Shown here: one piece after another, positions 9,877 to 22,296 of the stretch
How the letters are laid out: each line of letters starts with the position of its first letter
How positions within the stretch are numbered: position 1 is the first letter of the stretch
Assembly: GCA_003342895.1 (NCBI GenBank)
Contig: PTFA01000024.1
Span: forward strand, 2,459,592-2,523,591
Reading direction: 5' to 3'
DNA: 64,000 nucleotides
From: Casuarius casuarius
Taxonomy: Eukaryota > Chordata > Aves > Casuariiformes > Casuariidae
Made by a program: the position numbers and the translations under genes
The notes under the pieces: generated by a model
The model's database searches: none
Told to the model about the DNA's origin: nothing
Seen by the model: the letters and a program-made list of their open reading frames with translations, nothing else

Positions 9877-12800
9877 CTGTAAGAGGAAGAGAGATTTTCA
9901 GGGTTACTCTCTACTACCAGTGAGCTTTGGGGATAAAGATTTTTCTTTGCATCACTTTTTCCTATAAGCTTTCCAAGTACGAAACAGGACAAAATCTGCG
10001 CTGCAACTTTTGAGGATGTTTTGTTAAACCTTTCATTTAGTTTTGTTAGCATCGTTTGTTTTCAGATAGAATTCCCTAAAGTTTCTTTTTTTTCTCCCAA
10101 AGGGCAACTGGCAACAACAGAAAATCCACCATGTGGAGCTCTTTGCTAGGCAGCTGCAGGAGCAGAGCACAAAGTGCTCCCTGAGCTAGGAAGCACATCA
10201 AGGCTTGCGCACTCCAGGCCTATAAAGCCCAGAGAAGTCAGAGAGCCGGATCCAGTGCACGTAAGTAGTTCTACTTCAACCTCTTCTACAGCTGACCTAC
10301 AATTAAAAGCAACAGATAAGTATCTGCATTAAGGCCTGACTTCTCTCCTTTATCTTTTATTTTGAAACACAGCGATGACAGTGTGGGGAGAAGATAAAAT
10401 ACTAAAAGAATGTAAAGTGAAACACAAATAAAGGGAAAATCTTTCTCTGTGCACTGAAACAGCTTGTGGTTTACATGATTGTAAGTTTACAGTTAAACAA
10501 AGTGGCATGGCTGGGAACTGAAAATAAATCACACATTTCTGTAACCATCTGTTTTGTAATTTCTCTAACAACATTAATGCATTGTCAGAGATTTCACATG
10601 AAATTCACGTGAGACCTCATACGGCACTGGGTTACGCAGCTGGCCCAAATTTCACTAGGAAGAGATCACAGAGTGTAGTATAAAACCTTGTCTAAAGTTT
10701 GTAGGCACCAGGATGGTAGGAAAGCAGGAGATCTGGAAGCAATGTCTGAAATGCCTGTGCCGGGCTGCACGGTTGTTTAAAATGCTCTCAGGGCTAGCTC
10801 GCATTGAGGTCAACGTCTTTCGGTGACTAGACCTAGAGTAGGAATTTGCTACTAGCTCCATCATAGTCGGCCTGGCATTTCTACATTTAAAAAGCAGACT
10901 TTTGTTTTTAATTCGAGTTGCCTGTGTTCAGTTGCTGCTGACAGAGAGATGGCAACAGAGTTAGCTGGAAGTTTTCTGGAATGATGGGTTTTTCTTCTGA
11001 AAAGCCCAGATTCAGCAACAATGAAACACTTCTTGTTCCAGTGCTGACAGAGGGCCACTCACTCTCCACTGACTTCACCTTCCCTTCCCTTGATGCTTCC
11101 CACCTTGCCAGCAGCATGTGACGCCGATGAGGCAGGGCCTTCAGAGCCCCAGAGGAGCCAGGGAGCGACCCGCTCGACCACTGATCTCCAGGAACTCTCT
11201 GGGAACTGGGCAGCTCAGTAAATGTTTAAAAGTCCCCAAATCAACTGAACCCAAGTTTCAATCTCCTCCAAGGAAACGTTCAAAGGACCTCTCAGCAAGG
11301 TTTGAGAAAACTGTTCTCAAAACTCAAAGTTTTTGGCAAGAGGAAAGACCTTTGGGACCAACTCTATCTGCCAGCAGTTTTCAGATTTCACATGAGAACT
11401 GAGATTAGCTGTCACTATATGCATCAGCAGTTATCACCTACAGAAAACTGAGCTACATAATACCAAATAACATGGGTAACTACTATGATGAGACTACAAC
11501 ACACCGAATAATTTTTCCAAAGCCCTGAAAAGAAATATAGCAGGGTACTCTCACCAAGGTGTTGGGATGCTTTGCTGGCGCAGTATTACTGCTTGGCATC
11601 GCATCTCCAGAGACTGCCGAAGCGAGCATTGCATTCTGCTCCTCAGCGGACTCACTCGAGGCTAAACTAAAACAGGGTTTGTTTCATCTGAACTACTTAT
11701 GCAGCTCTTTTTTCAAGAAGAGTGATTCTCGCTGCCTAACATGTGAACAGGACACTCGCCAAAGGAAGAGGAAAGTAGAGTTATTTTTTTCTGAAACCAA
11801 AGTATCCTGCCTAGTGTCTCTAATGCAACTTGAAACATGCTGTGGTTTTTCATGACATGTGGGTATTTTCTGAGCATGCTGATTTCCTGTGCTGAGTGAC
11901 CAGTGGAGAGCAGCAGGTTCTGCTGAAATGAAGAATAGCTTTCACTCTGTCTTCCACTGACTTGCTTTTTAGCAAACAAGATTTAGGAAAGTATTTTCAG
12001 AATAGCGAGCATTGTCTTTGAAACACAAATGAATGCCATTTCATTCAATTCAGACCTCTGTTCAGAATAAAGCACACGTAAGGTTATGAAAATGCAATAC
12101 ACAGTTTCCCAGCAACAAGTTTCCTTCTTGATTGACGGGGAGAAATAGCAGCTCAAATATGATTGCTGAAACTGATTCCCATTTGCAGCAGTCGTTACTA
12201 TCGCAGGAGGTACCCTGAATATTTCTTAGAGTACAGACATCAGTGGGAGAGCAGAGTCCTGATTTCTTAGGACCATGGCACAGATCCAGACAACCCTGTG
12301 AGTATCCAGTGCAGGATTTAGGCAGAATTCAAGTTGGTAAGGTTGTATTTGCATTTCTGAGCTCCTCCTTTCCCCCACTCAGCAGCTACCTAACCCTGAA
12401 GACATCTGGAGTTCACAGTCACGGCAACTTCAGGCTGACAGATCTCTCGCTGCACGTACAAAAAAATCTCACATCTAACGCCTATGCTTGACCATGGTCC
12501 AGAGGAGCCTTTTTCTCTTGGGGTTGTGAGCCAGGAGGTGTTTTCTCAAGTTGTGCCCCACCAACTCCAGCACAGTTTGGATCCCTACCAAATACAGCAG
12601 CAGGAGTCCCTGCTATCTTTCAAAACGTGACTGAAGAGCAGAAGTGTCAAGAGCTTTTAAACAATAGCCAAACGATCGCCCAAGCCCTATTTTTGGCAAT
12701 CAGAGAGACCTTACTGGTCCTAAAAGCCTGCCCACAGAACTTACTTACTGTCACAATCCAAACCAAAATTTTTATTGTCTCTGCTGACACGGATTGTCAG

Positions 12801-15800
12801 AGGCTAGGTTTCACAATTTCATTTTGGCTTTGTAACCCATGATAATGGCTTTCTAGGTTAAGTTAACCCTCAAGAACTCCAGCTAAGGATATAGTATCAA
12901 GTACTTAATTATTGGTGTTAAAAAAAATAGAATCGAAGAAAAAGGCTGCTCAAACTGAAAGGTTATAAACTGAAACCTGTTTGAACGGAAATCAGCGTGT
13001 TCTTCACATCTCACGATGGTGCTGGCAGTGTTACTCAGGGTCATCATGTTAGATTTGGGGACTCTCTCTGTTTAGGCACATTTCATTCTATGAAAAGTAA
13101 TCATTTTGGGAACAGTGAGAGAAAAAAAATTCCAACAACACGATGTGCTTTAAATGGGCTCTGCAATGAAGCACAGCATTGGTACAAAGTGGTAACTAAA
13201 ACTCTTAATTAAAAAAAAAGCTACAGACTTAAAAGAAAAGAAAAGAAAAAAAAACATTTTGATAAGGAAGGGAGCCACCAGTGAAATATCATCCACTCTT
13301 CCATCTTATACCTTTGCAGAGAGCTACGGAAGTACAGAAAAAAAAGCCCATAAAGATAATAGACACCTAGAAATAAACAACGTCCTTTCATCCACTGAGG
13401 TTAAATTAAAAATGTGAACGCTTTCACTGAGAGCAAGTCTGGGTTCACAGACATATTAAAGACAAGCACCAAGGTATCTAAGTTTTCTAATACATACATT
13501 TTAAAACAGCAGTTTTTCAAGGAACTGGGAAACCAAATTGTTACAGGATGCAATGCAAAAAAGCTTTAGTCATTGCTTTTAATTTTCATGCCATCTATGG
13601 CTATTTCATATGTTTTTATGACTGTAACCCAAATAGCAACCAATAACTATTTGGAGTACCATTACAGGCTCTGCAAATAACTATTCATTCTTTACTTCGG
13701 TAAAATCTCTATTTTTACTTGGAAGCAAAAAGAACTACACCTCAATTTTTTTTTGTTTCCAAGTAAAGAGCCAAATGATCCCTTTCTTTCTACAGGAAAA
13801 AATCCCTGAGGGTAAGAAAAAATTGCTATTACAACATGGTTCATTGACTGTATAGAAAAAAGAAGCCACAGCATTCTGCAGTGGAGAATAAAAGAAATCA
13901 ACTGGCAAAATGCTAGCTTTAGGAATGGTGTGAAAGTAATCCCACTCCTGAATCCAAGGATGTGAGAAAGTCTGGTTTTGGCCCTACTTTCCATGCTCAG
14001 TGACAACTTCCTTCATGCCAAATATACTGACACTCCCAACTCCTTCTCAAGCTCCAGCCTTCGCCTACTTGTCTGCCCTTAGGTGCATCTCTCTTGCAAT
14101 GTTATTTACAACATGGCTATTCATTATCTCTTCGAGCATCAGCAGCACACTGAACATTGACACTTTGAGGGCGATAAGGAATGAATTCAGTGCCATCTGT
14201 AACACGATCGTACAAGAGAGAAAATGGATTGACTGCAGTCTTCATGCACATCATTATTTCTCTCCTGTTTGGGATCGTATTCAAAACTGTTTCAGAAATG
14301 CCAGCACGCTACAGGATTCAAGAAGTAGCTCAGCTGCACGCTGTCTCTATCTATGTTGCAACCTAAAATTTGATCTCTTGATAAGACCATTGTGCTGTAC
14401 TGCATAGTCAAAGTACTACAATGATGAAACACCTTAGCAAGCAGGACTGCATCCCCGTGGCCTATTTTGGTGGAGTCCCCCTGCCAGCAAAATATGCTAT
14501 GCTGCCCCCAAACCCGGACATGCAGCTTTTCTGTATAACTGCACCTGCAACAGGGACTTTTCTCAGTAACTATCTCAGTCAGGGATCACATTCTTTCTCC
14601 ACACCTCTGACCGAGCTCCGCTGCCAAAGCACACAGTGCCAAGCCAGCCCTGAGAAGCCACAGCCCTGCTGCAGCCCTCTGCAAGCCACACGCGCCCAAC
14701 TGCTGATCAATAAACAGCTCTCCCAAAGAGCTGTGGTCATCGCGGGGACACAGCATCTCCAGCAACGTGGTGTACAGGCTGCATTTCACCATTTACCTTG
14801 GAAAATTCTTATGGTCCTCTTCTAAGCCTAGTGACTTCCTGGCATTTTGAAGATAAGCTTCATCATTAATTAAGGTCCCTGAATTAAGGTCGTGTTTAGT
14901 AGGATTATTTTCCTCATTCTGATGTCAACAATGCCCAGTCCTATTCACGGATACACACATAATAAGGGTAGATGTACATAAAAAATGCTCTCCGAGATTA
15001 GATAAGTGGTCCACCTAGCTCGGTAAACACTGGCAGTGGGAGATGCCTAGGAAAAGACAGTAAGAGTAATGCAAATATAGACTGCTACATGTATCAGCAA
15101 CACAGATTCAAAAAAAAAAAAAAAAAAGACAGACAAGCAAACTCTTAGGGACAACTGCATTTCAGAGCTTGTTACTTTGAAATGGTGTTACCAGTGTTAA
15201 CTATTGTGACATATAAAAGACAGCTTGGTCTCTAGAGGTCATAAGGCGCCATGATGAGTAGTGCTGTGAGACATATTAATAGTCTGAACTAGTCTTGTCA
15301 TCTTTGGCATGTTTAGTCACATACTGAAGATATTCTTACGGCACTAAAATGATATTTTTACTTTTGCACAACTGTTCACGTTTTATGTGAATTACATATG
15401 ACTATGAACATATATATATATAAGGTGTATGGAACCTAAGCTGTTGATTATGCGATGCCTTCACCTACAATTTCCTAAATGTTGACTTTTTACACTTAAT
15501 GGCATTTCTGAGTGTTGTTTATCTTCCTTCAGGCTTCAGAATTTCTGCATGTGGTTCTTTACACACATGCAAGATCACATGTCCATATAACTAAAGTGGC
15601 CACCACTGATGGCAAACTGAGATATGCCAAGAGCTAACACACACTTATCACAATTCTTTCCTATGTGAAACTGCAGAGAAAACTAACTTTTCTTTTACTA
15701 TTGGTCTGTCACTATTAGCAAACATTTAGTTTATTTTTTACCTGATCCCTGCACACTCACGCTCACATAGATAATATCGACATAATCACCTGTGATAGTT

Positions 15801-18800
15801 TAGATAACGTTGATCACCATATTCTGTAATTATGCCCCCTACTAGGCAAAATTGCATGAAAAACTAGTATCTGTAAGAATCTGGCTAAGAACAAGGAGGC
15901 CTACACAGCACGAAAAGTAATGGTAATGAAGCTGACAGAGGCTTGAGATTTCAGTCAAGTCCTCTACTTTCAGTCGCTCCTCAGCTCATTTTAGAGTTAC
16001 CATATTTTACTTCTATTTTGCTCCTAGAGTTTTTCCTCCAGATTTCATAGCTACAGTTCCCATGAATGTTCTTCCTGGAAGTGGTGGGCACTGCTTGCTA
16101 TTTCACACGTGCCATTGTTTCTTCTGCTTGGCTTTGAAAATAAACTCTATAGCACCTGCATACATACTTCTTTCACCGACTTTTCAGTCATGACAAAAAT
16201 CTTAAAAAGTCCTTTGAAAATTCCTTAGCAGAACACTCCCAGTTACCTCAGTGCTCTGCCAGCGGCTTGGAGGAGGGGGCTGAGTGTTAGCTTCCTGATG
16301 CTGCTCCTGACATTCTGAATTGCCATCAGAAATCTTTCCAACTATTTTTGTATTGATTATACACAAAAAATTCTAGATTTTATAATCTTGTAATCCTGCA
16401 AGATACCACTGAAGAAGTCTAGGTGTTAGATGTGTTCACACAGAGACTCCCGTACTGGCTTTTGTGTCAAGACGGATCAGGCAGCTAGCAGATTTCTGGG
16501 TGAACAAACCTTACTCCAGCCTTCCAAAATTCTTTCTTTTTTTTCCATAATGAACAGGATGATGTCTGTCATGTACCAGCACTTAATTCAGACCTGCTCA
16601 TGGACCTGCTGACTACCTTTGGAGTACCTTACCTCTTTGAAAAATCTAGCTGCCCTTTATCTTTTCATTTCCGGGCTGCCCTCTGACTTCTACTTGTGAC
16701 AACTGAACTTCCCTTAGACATGTAATGTTTCTAAGCCTACCCTTCAATCAGCTACCAGGCTTGACTGTCTCAATCAGCATGAAAAAAAACCCCAATCCTT
16801 GAAGAGCTACATTCACAGTATTCAGCCCACAGATGTACAGAAGATTCTGACACGCCCTCTTATTTGGTAAGGAAAAAGTATGCGATGTGTGTGCCTGCAA
16901 TCTAAACCAATGCACCTTTCTAGTACTCATGGCAATTCTGCTGCTACTGCTTCAGTTAGCTAACAAATGCGTGGTTTATTTCCCAATCTCTACTAAGCAA
17001 GCCCAGATTAGGCAAACCATTACAGGAAGCAGAAAATGACTCTGAATTTGAAGTTGCTTTGTTGTTTGCTATGAGCTGCTAGGTCTGGGAGCTAGAGCAG
17101 CTCCAGAAGGAAAATAACATATAAGCAACAGATTACTTCTCTTGCTGCTCTGGCTGCTGAGTCACGGGTTGGACAGAGATGCTGCCCCTGTTTTTTGTCA
17201 AGGAGCATAAGAGTGAACAGCAGCCGAGTAGTTAGTGAGCTCTAAAAACTGTGCCATGCAGGCAACCTGTGCAAGGACAATTAATATGTCTGAAAGTACC
17301 TACCGATGCAGAAGTAAGCAGTGCTGTCCTTAATAAGAGCAACCCAAGCTGAACATACCGACAGTTATAGTTTGATACTACCCAAGCTCCAATGGCACTT
17401 GTCATGGATTAAAAAGAGCCTTAAAGCTAGCATCTTCCCCTTCAAGGGTTTATCTACCACACCTGAAAGAAGCCTTTTGAAGTCCAACAGAACCACCTAT
17501 GACACACAACCACGGACACAGACAGTCTCACAGGGGAAGGTCTGACCACTTCCTCCATAGGTCATCAAATGTATCGTTGCAAACAGCTCCAGAACTGCCT
17601 CCTCGGCCATCTCCCAGGGGAACAGGAAAATGCTGAGAAAGTATTTCTATTTAAAACTGTAGGAATGCTCAGAGAACATTAAGAAGAGACCAGGGTCTAG
17701 AAGGGAGACTGCTAAGTATCAGGTCTGCTAAAAAACTACCATCATTCACTCCAAACCCCACCCCTGTTTTGAGGAAATGTTGCTAAGCAATCCAGTGTTC
17801 TGAAGAAAAGTAGCTTCCTTTTTCTTTCCTCCAAGTTTTTGCATAGCATTTAAAATGAGCCACATATATTTGATTCCTCTGCCTTATTCATAAGCCTTTC
17901 TTACCGTAACCTACTTTTCTGCTCTCCACAGGTAAAAGAATTACCATGTATAGAGGGCCAAATCAATCCTTGGACTGTTTCTGATGAAGCAGTTGGAGGT
18001 GGTTTTGGTCAAAATGAAGTACTTAAAAGAGTACTAAGATTTGACTACTTATCAGATCAACTGTTTACAAATAGTATCTAAACGCTGATCTGATTTTACA
18101 GAATCACAGAAATTCCATTCTACGGGATATTGTATCATTTTTGATACTTCTTTTAATCTGCATTAGAAGTTAAAAAAAATTAAAAAAGAAATGTTTTCAA
18201 ATTTCCCTTATAAAGGAGTTAGAACTTTCAGAAACATAATTACAATCTTGGCAAAAAAATCATCTTGCTCAATTTATCATGTCACATTATAAAGGTCCAG
18301 TGATAAAAATTAAAATAACAAATGAGCATGGGCTGAAAATGTGAGGGTCTGTGGCAACTTGGATAAGAACGAGCATGAAACAGAAAAAGTTCAGGGTTGG
18401 AGGGAAAGGAAGAGATTTCAAGAAATGAGACTTCAAATACACGCAAAGTATCAGTAGGTAAGACCTGGCAGGACTTAATTCTGCTAGAAGAAAGATTCAG
18501 AGGAGTTATCCATTCCTAAAATAAATTTTTAAGATTGAAAATGAAAACTCTCTCACATACAAGGAAACATTTGAAGGCTGCATCTACATCAACAGTTAGT
18601 GTGGTACAACAACAGCATTTTGGTAAAGTGAAATGGTTGGTACCAAAGCAGTACATCCACACTGTATATACTTCTGAGGTTTTACTTTGGACTAGTTATA
18701 GAAAAGTTACAGACAGTTAAGCACTGGAAGATATCATGTAGGTAGTATGAAATTTCTGTCAGGAATTATGTAGGTCTAACAGATCCTTCCTTGGGCATCA

Positions 18801-19519
18801 TCTTTAAGCTTCATTTTGATGATTATGTAAATACTTCCTTCATTTCTTTTTGTCAAAAATGGCAAATGTAAAACCTTGAATAATTCGAAACAAGATTTTC
18901 CTAAAGAAAAGCTGTTTTGTTAGAAGATTTTGACTAGCTCCAATCTTCACAAGATGACAGAGATGACTCTGTGATGGCTACTAGTCACCATCCTAAATGA
19001 CATGTTTGTGCTCACAAAGTCCAGTAACGAAGTTGTGTAAACGTATGAAGAGACAGACACAAAATGGAATCATCAAGGTAAAAGTGATTCCTTCTACTGC
19101 TTAACTGCAAAACAGAGCAATGGCACTGCCCCTGGGAAAAGTGACAGTTATGGATACCAAAAATTGCTAACATAGGCAGTTAGTATTTTTATTGCTTTGA
19201 CAGGACACTAACTACTGTTCAATGATTTTTTCTTGACACTGGGCTCTCTGATGCTACATTTAGAATTAAACCTAATATTTGCTGAAAAAAACAGTGACCC
19301 ATGCTTTTGCTATGGTTTCCCGCCTTTAGTTAAGTGAAAACTAATCTTGGAGACATTTGCTTAATATAGGAACGGTTAAGATGTATGCCCTGCTGGATCG
19401 GGGTCGCTCACTGTGAACAGGCCATCTCTTTGGGCACACTCTCACTTGAGATTCATTCATGGGAACTGTGTAGAAACGCTGCTGGCAAATAGCAGTACCA
19501 CAGAAAAGGAAGTACTCAC
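9877..19519 (-). other. SYK intron 3
   Basis: A 9643-base intron between the two exons that split the C-terminal SH2 domain. It contains an A18 run at 15110-15127 and scattered short A/T tracts. Frames at 13692-14006, 14000-14407 and 14421-14825 (104-135 codons) have no recognisable domains or exon structure, so I treat them as chance. No tRNA, mobile element or other gene was recognised. Confidence 0.8.
15110..15127 (+). repeat. Poly-A run (A18)
   Basis: Eighteen A bases in intron 3. No target-site duplication or retroposed body was identified around it. Confidence 0.9.
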
Positions 19520-19680
19520 AAAAATTTTCCATTGTTTCTTAACCCTACAAGGATACGGTGTTCTGATTCCTCCCGAGAGATCTTCCCATGGAACCAAGGC
19601 ATCTTCTCATGGGCTGTAGTGGCAATCAGTTTCTCCAGCTGAGGTTTTTGACTAATGATAGCTTGTTCAAGGGCCTGACC
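19520..19680 (-). CDS. SYK: SYK exon 3: interdomain A and start of C-terminal SH2
   Basis: The exon encodes residues 139-191 plus two bases of codon 192. It begins [14 protein letters not shown], the helical interdomain A segment, and enters the C-terminal SH2 domain at about Trp167 ([12 protein letters not shown]). The acceptor is ttctcactccag and the donor is TTTTT then gtgagt. The split codon TT|A (Leu192) is completed by exon 4. Arg174 in ISREE is the alpha-A arginine. The stretch [11 protein letters not shown] differs at most positions from the mammalian sequence as I recall it, while the residues around it are conserved. Confidence 0.98.
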
Positions 19681-21186
19681 CTGGAGTGAGAAAACCACAG
19701 AAGAACAGTGAAACTGTTTTCTCCAATAAAAACATTACAGTTAAACTCACAATACTGGATTGCTTTGGGGGCATCCAAAACCGGCAAATAATTATTTGTT
19801 TCTGGTTGCTATAGAAATATTGAAACAGAAACTATCACAGGATATTCTAAACGTCGCAAAGCTGGGATACTTCCCTTTGTCACTAGTATGAAACAAAAGG
19901 AAAAATAACCAGTAAATCAAGCCCTTAATCAATATCAATTGAAAATTATGTCGTATTTTTATGTTAATGAGACATAGCTAAATATACCTTCAGTGTCACT
20001 CTGAAATGTTGTGACAAACCCTCCATATTACTTTTCCTATGGCAGATTACTGAAACAAATTGAACAAGCACAAGTTGCTTTGTATTGCTGCAGTGCATCT
20101 ATGTTGAAGATGTCAATGCATGCTTTCCCAAAAGCAGACAGGACATTCCCAATTTTAAAGTGAATTATGCTAATATTTTAGGTATAACCTAAACACTTCT
20201 AAACCCACCTATAGCCCATCACTTCTAAATTTGGCTGAGCATATCAGGGCAAAACCCCCTAGTTTCACCAGGTTTCATCTTGAATTCAACTTCTATCTAG
20301 ACTGGGCTCAGACTCATCAGAAAAACCTGTAAATCTCAGCACTAGCTGCAGTAAATATAGTTTGAGTGTCAGGTTTCTAGCTTGGGCATTACTCTGAAAA
20401 TTTTGCACCGCTGGGATCATAAGGTTACTTGCTAATGCCAAAAGAGAGGAGAAAGCTAGCCTAACTCTGAGAGTCGATAATGGTAACTTGGGGCATCCCA
20501 AGGCACTTTGACATAATATTCCTATTGCAGCCTCCTGCGCTAGGGTTTCTATGTTAAGAATGACTTCTTCGCAGTCACTCCAGGAGAAAAGCCAATCCTC
20601 TCAGCATTGAACATTCCTGCTTGACACATGCAGTACCAAAAAAAAAAAAGTGCACGCAGTGCTTTGCTGTTAAAAACAAAGCTCTATCTTGTACACAGTC
20701 TAAACAAGCATCACAGAAACAATGCAGGTTAAGAGGGGAGGATGTAAAACGAGTCAACGTGTGGCTGTGCTTGCCTGCACTCACACACAATGCACATAAT
20801 CTCAGAATCAAAAGCAAACAAACAGTTTCTGTACCCCATTCATTAGCTTTATTATTTTATTCATTAGCTTTATTATTTTTTGGCTTATGTGGAAATCCGA
20901 GTGGCACAGGCTAGTGCAGTGGGAGGTAAGGCTATGCTAGCCAAAGACATTCTAAAAAGTGATAAACCTTGCCAAATTTCAGGAAAGAATACGCTCATAG
21001 CCAAGTTATTACAATGTACTGGGAGGGGGAAAAAAACACTGCTCATAAAACACAAGCAATTATCACTGCATTACGACAAACCTGAACTACTACACGGCAG
21101 CAGCAACAGCTGGAAACAAAGACTGCCACCTCTCCTTTTTCTCTTAATTCAAAGACCACTTTATGGCAAAACCAGTCTGAATTTAC
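19681..21186 (-). other. SYK intron 2
   Basis: A 1506-base intron splitting interdomain A. It holds a 21-base tandem pair at 20838-20879 and short A runs. No exon was seen. Confidence 0.85.
20838..20879 (+). repeat. 21-bp tandem duplication
   Basis: Two consecutive identical copies of attcattagctttattattt(t), at 20838-20858 and 20859-20879, in intron 2. Confidence 0.9.
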
Positions 21187-21600
21187 CTGCAGGTTCCAGG
21201 TTTGTTTGACATACTCTCTGATGAGGCTCTCTTTTAAATCTTCAAACGGTCCTGTTTTGGGCTCCACGCCTGGTGGCCGGTGGAAAGGTTTTCTCAGTAG
21301 ACAGATAAGGCCATCGGCTTCCTCCGAGTGATAGTTAATGAGTTCTGCAGGACTCGCATGAGATTTCCCCCCTGCGATAGCGTACGAGCCGCTCAGCTCC
21401 CTCTCAATTGTATAATGATGAACTTTCCTTCCATGGGCCAAGGATAAGGCAAAGCCACCTAGGTAATTCCGGCTTTGGCGGAGCAGGTACAGTCCATCAC
21501 TCACTCCTCCTTGCGTCAGATACTCTTCAGCTTCCTCGCGTGTAATATTGCCAAAGAAGTATGGCAGATGGTTAGCAGGGTTAGCTGTGCTGGAAGCCAT
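21187..21600 (-). CDS. SYK: SYK exon 2 coding part: N-terminal SH2 and interdomain A
   Basis: This exon encodes residues 1-138, starting [20 protein letters not shown]. The N-terminal SH2 domain runs from about residue 14 to 106. Arg41 in GLYLLRQSR is the phosphotyrosine-binding arginine, the counterpart of human Arg42, and Arg21 in ITREE is the alpha-A arginine. The exon then enters interdomain A; Tyr130 in [11 protein letters not shown] corresponds to human Tyr131, a phosphorylation site that loosens ITAM binding. The ATG at 21600 has a strong context, with A at -3 and G at +4. The donor is CTGCAG then gtaaat, and the exon ends on a complete codon. A frame that continues past 21187 is intron read-through and is not coding. 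Confidence 0.98.
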
Positions 21601-21611
21601 GCTTTTTTCAT
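21516..21611 (-). promoter_or_regulatory. Overlapping upstream ORF at the SYK start
   Basis: An ATG lies 11 bases upstream of the SYK initiator in a different frame, with G at -3 and A at +4. Its frame runs 31 codons and stops at TGA (21518-21516) inside the N-terminal SH2 coding sequence. A ribosome starting here could not re-start at the main ATG without backtracking. The main ATG has the stronger context, so leaky scanning is expected. The geometry is read directly from sequence; any effect on translation is inferred. Confidence 0.5.
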
Positions 21612-21638
21612 TCCAATTAGCAATTTACGGTTTTATAT
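21601..21638 (-). other. SYK: SYK exon 2 untranslated leader
   Basis: Thirty-eight untranslated bases lie between the acceptor (ttatttcctttcag, exon starting ATATAAAACC) and the start codon. A run of 17 A on the plus strand at 21668-21684 becomes a T17 tract 30-46 nt upstream of the acceptor in the transcript, in the usual branch-point and pyrimidine region. The leader contains one upstream ATG at 21611, described separately. Confidence 0.88.
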
Positions 21639-21667
21639 CTGAAAGGAAATAAAGCAACATGAGTATC

Positions 21668-21684
21668 AAAAAAAAAAAAAAAAA
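21668..21684 (+). repeat. Poly-A run (A17) near exon 2 acceptor
   Basis: Seventeen A bases on the plus strand, giving a U17 tract 30-46 nt upstream of the exon 2 acceptor in the SYK transcript. Confidence 0.92.
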
Positions 21685-22208
21685 GGTGGGGGGAGATAAA
21701 CCAGTAACATGGCAGTTCACACATAGTACGTTGGTAACATTTCCGAAAAGCTTTTTGGAAAGAGTCTGTACTTGTTGGAGCACGTCTTTCCAAATCCCAT
21801 TGGAAAGTTTCCCCCTCTTATATAGCAATATAGCAGTTTCCTATAACACTACAAGAGTTTCCTATAACTCTTTCCCTCTCCTCTGGTCCTTGTCTAGCCA
21901 TATGGACTCCTGACAGTTTACCTGACTGAATACCTCTATTTATCCTGTTGTTCTGGCCTTGAGGTGTTTCCCAGTAAAAGAAGTGAACTAAGTAGGAAAG
22001 ATTCAGTTCTTCCTTCCAATTCCGTACCATTATAATTCTCTTTATAACCAGCTTATGCTAGTGTAAAAACAGGCTGAGAATGGATAAAAGTCCTATATTA
22101 AAATAGCTAACATTCCTCTCTCATAGATTTTTCACAGAACATCACCTGTGGCATTTTAAGGGTGAAAAAAATACAAATTAATATGATAGTGCCATTTTGA
22201 ACAGCTTT

Positions 22209-22296
22209 CATTTTGAACAGCTTACTTATATTGAAGTAACATGAAGACACGCCATTTTGAGCAGCTTACTTATATTGAAGTAACATGAAGACACAC
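22209..22296 (+). repeat. 44-bp tandem duplication with partial third copy
   Basis: Copies at 22209-22252 and 22253-22296 share cattttga[a/g]cagcttac and the rest of the unit, with about two differences. A truncated copy (gccattttgaacagctt) precedes them at 22191-22207. It lies in SYK intron 1. Confidence 0.92.

Noticed and set aside
10200..10270. TATA-like tataaag at 10221 followed by a perfect gtaagt donor at 10261 on the plus strand, suggesting an antisense promoter in intron 3
   Set aside because: A start about 30 bases after the TATA would leave an exon of only about 10 bases; no other support.
14000..14825. Two adjacent plus-strand frames of 135 and 134 codons in intron 3
   Set aside because: Different frames, no similarity to any family I know, and no link between them.
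18095..18130. acagaatcacagaaattcc, similar to the start of an antisense CR1 end
   Set aside because: Too short, and the following sequence does not continue as CR1.
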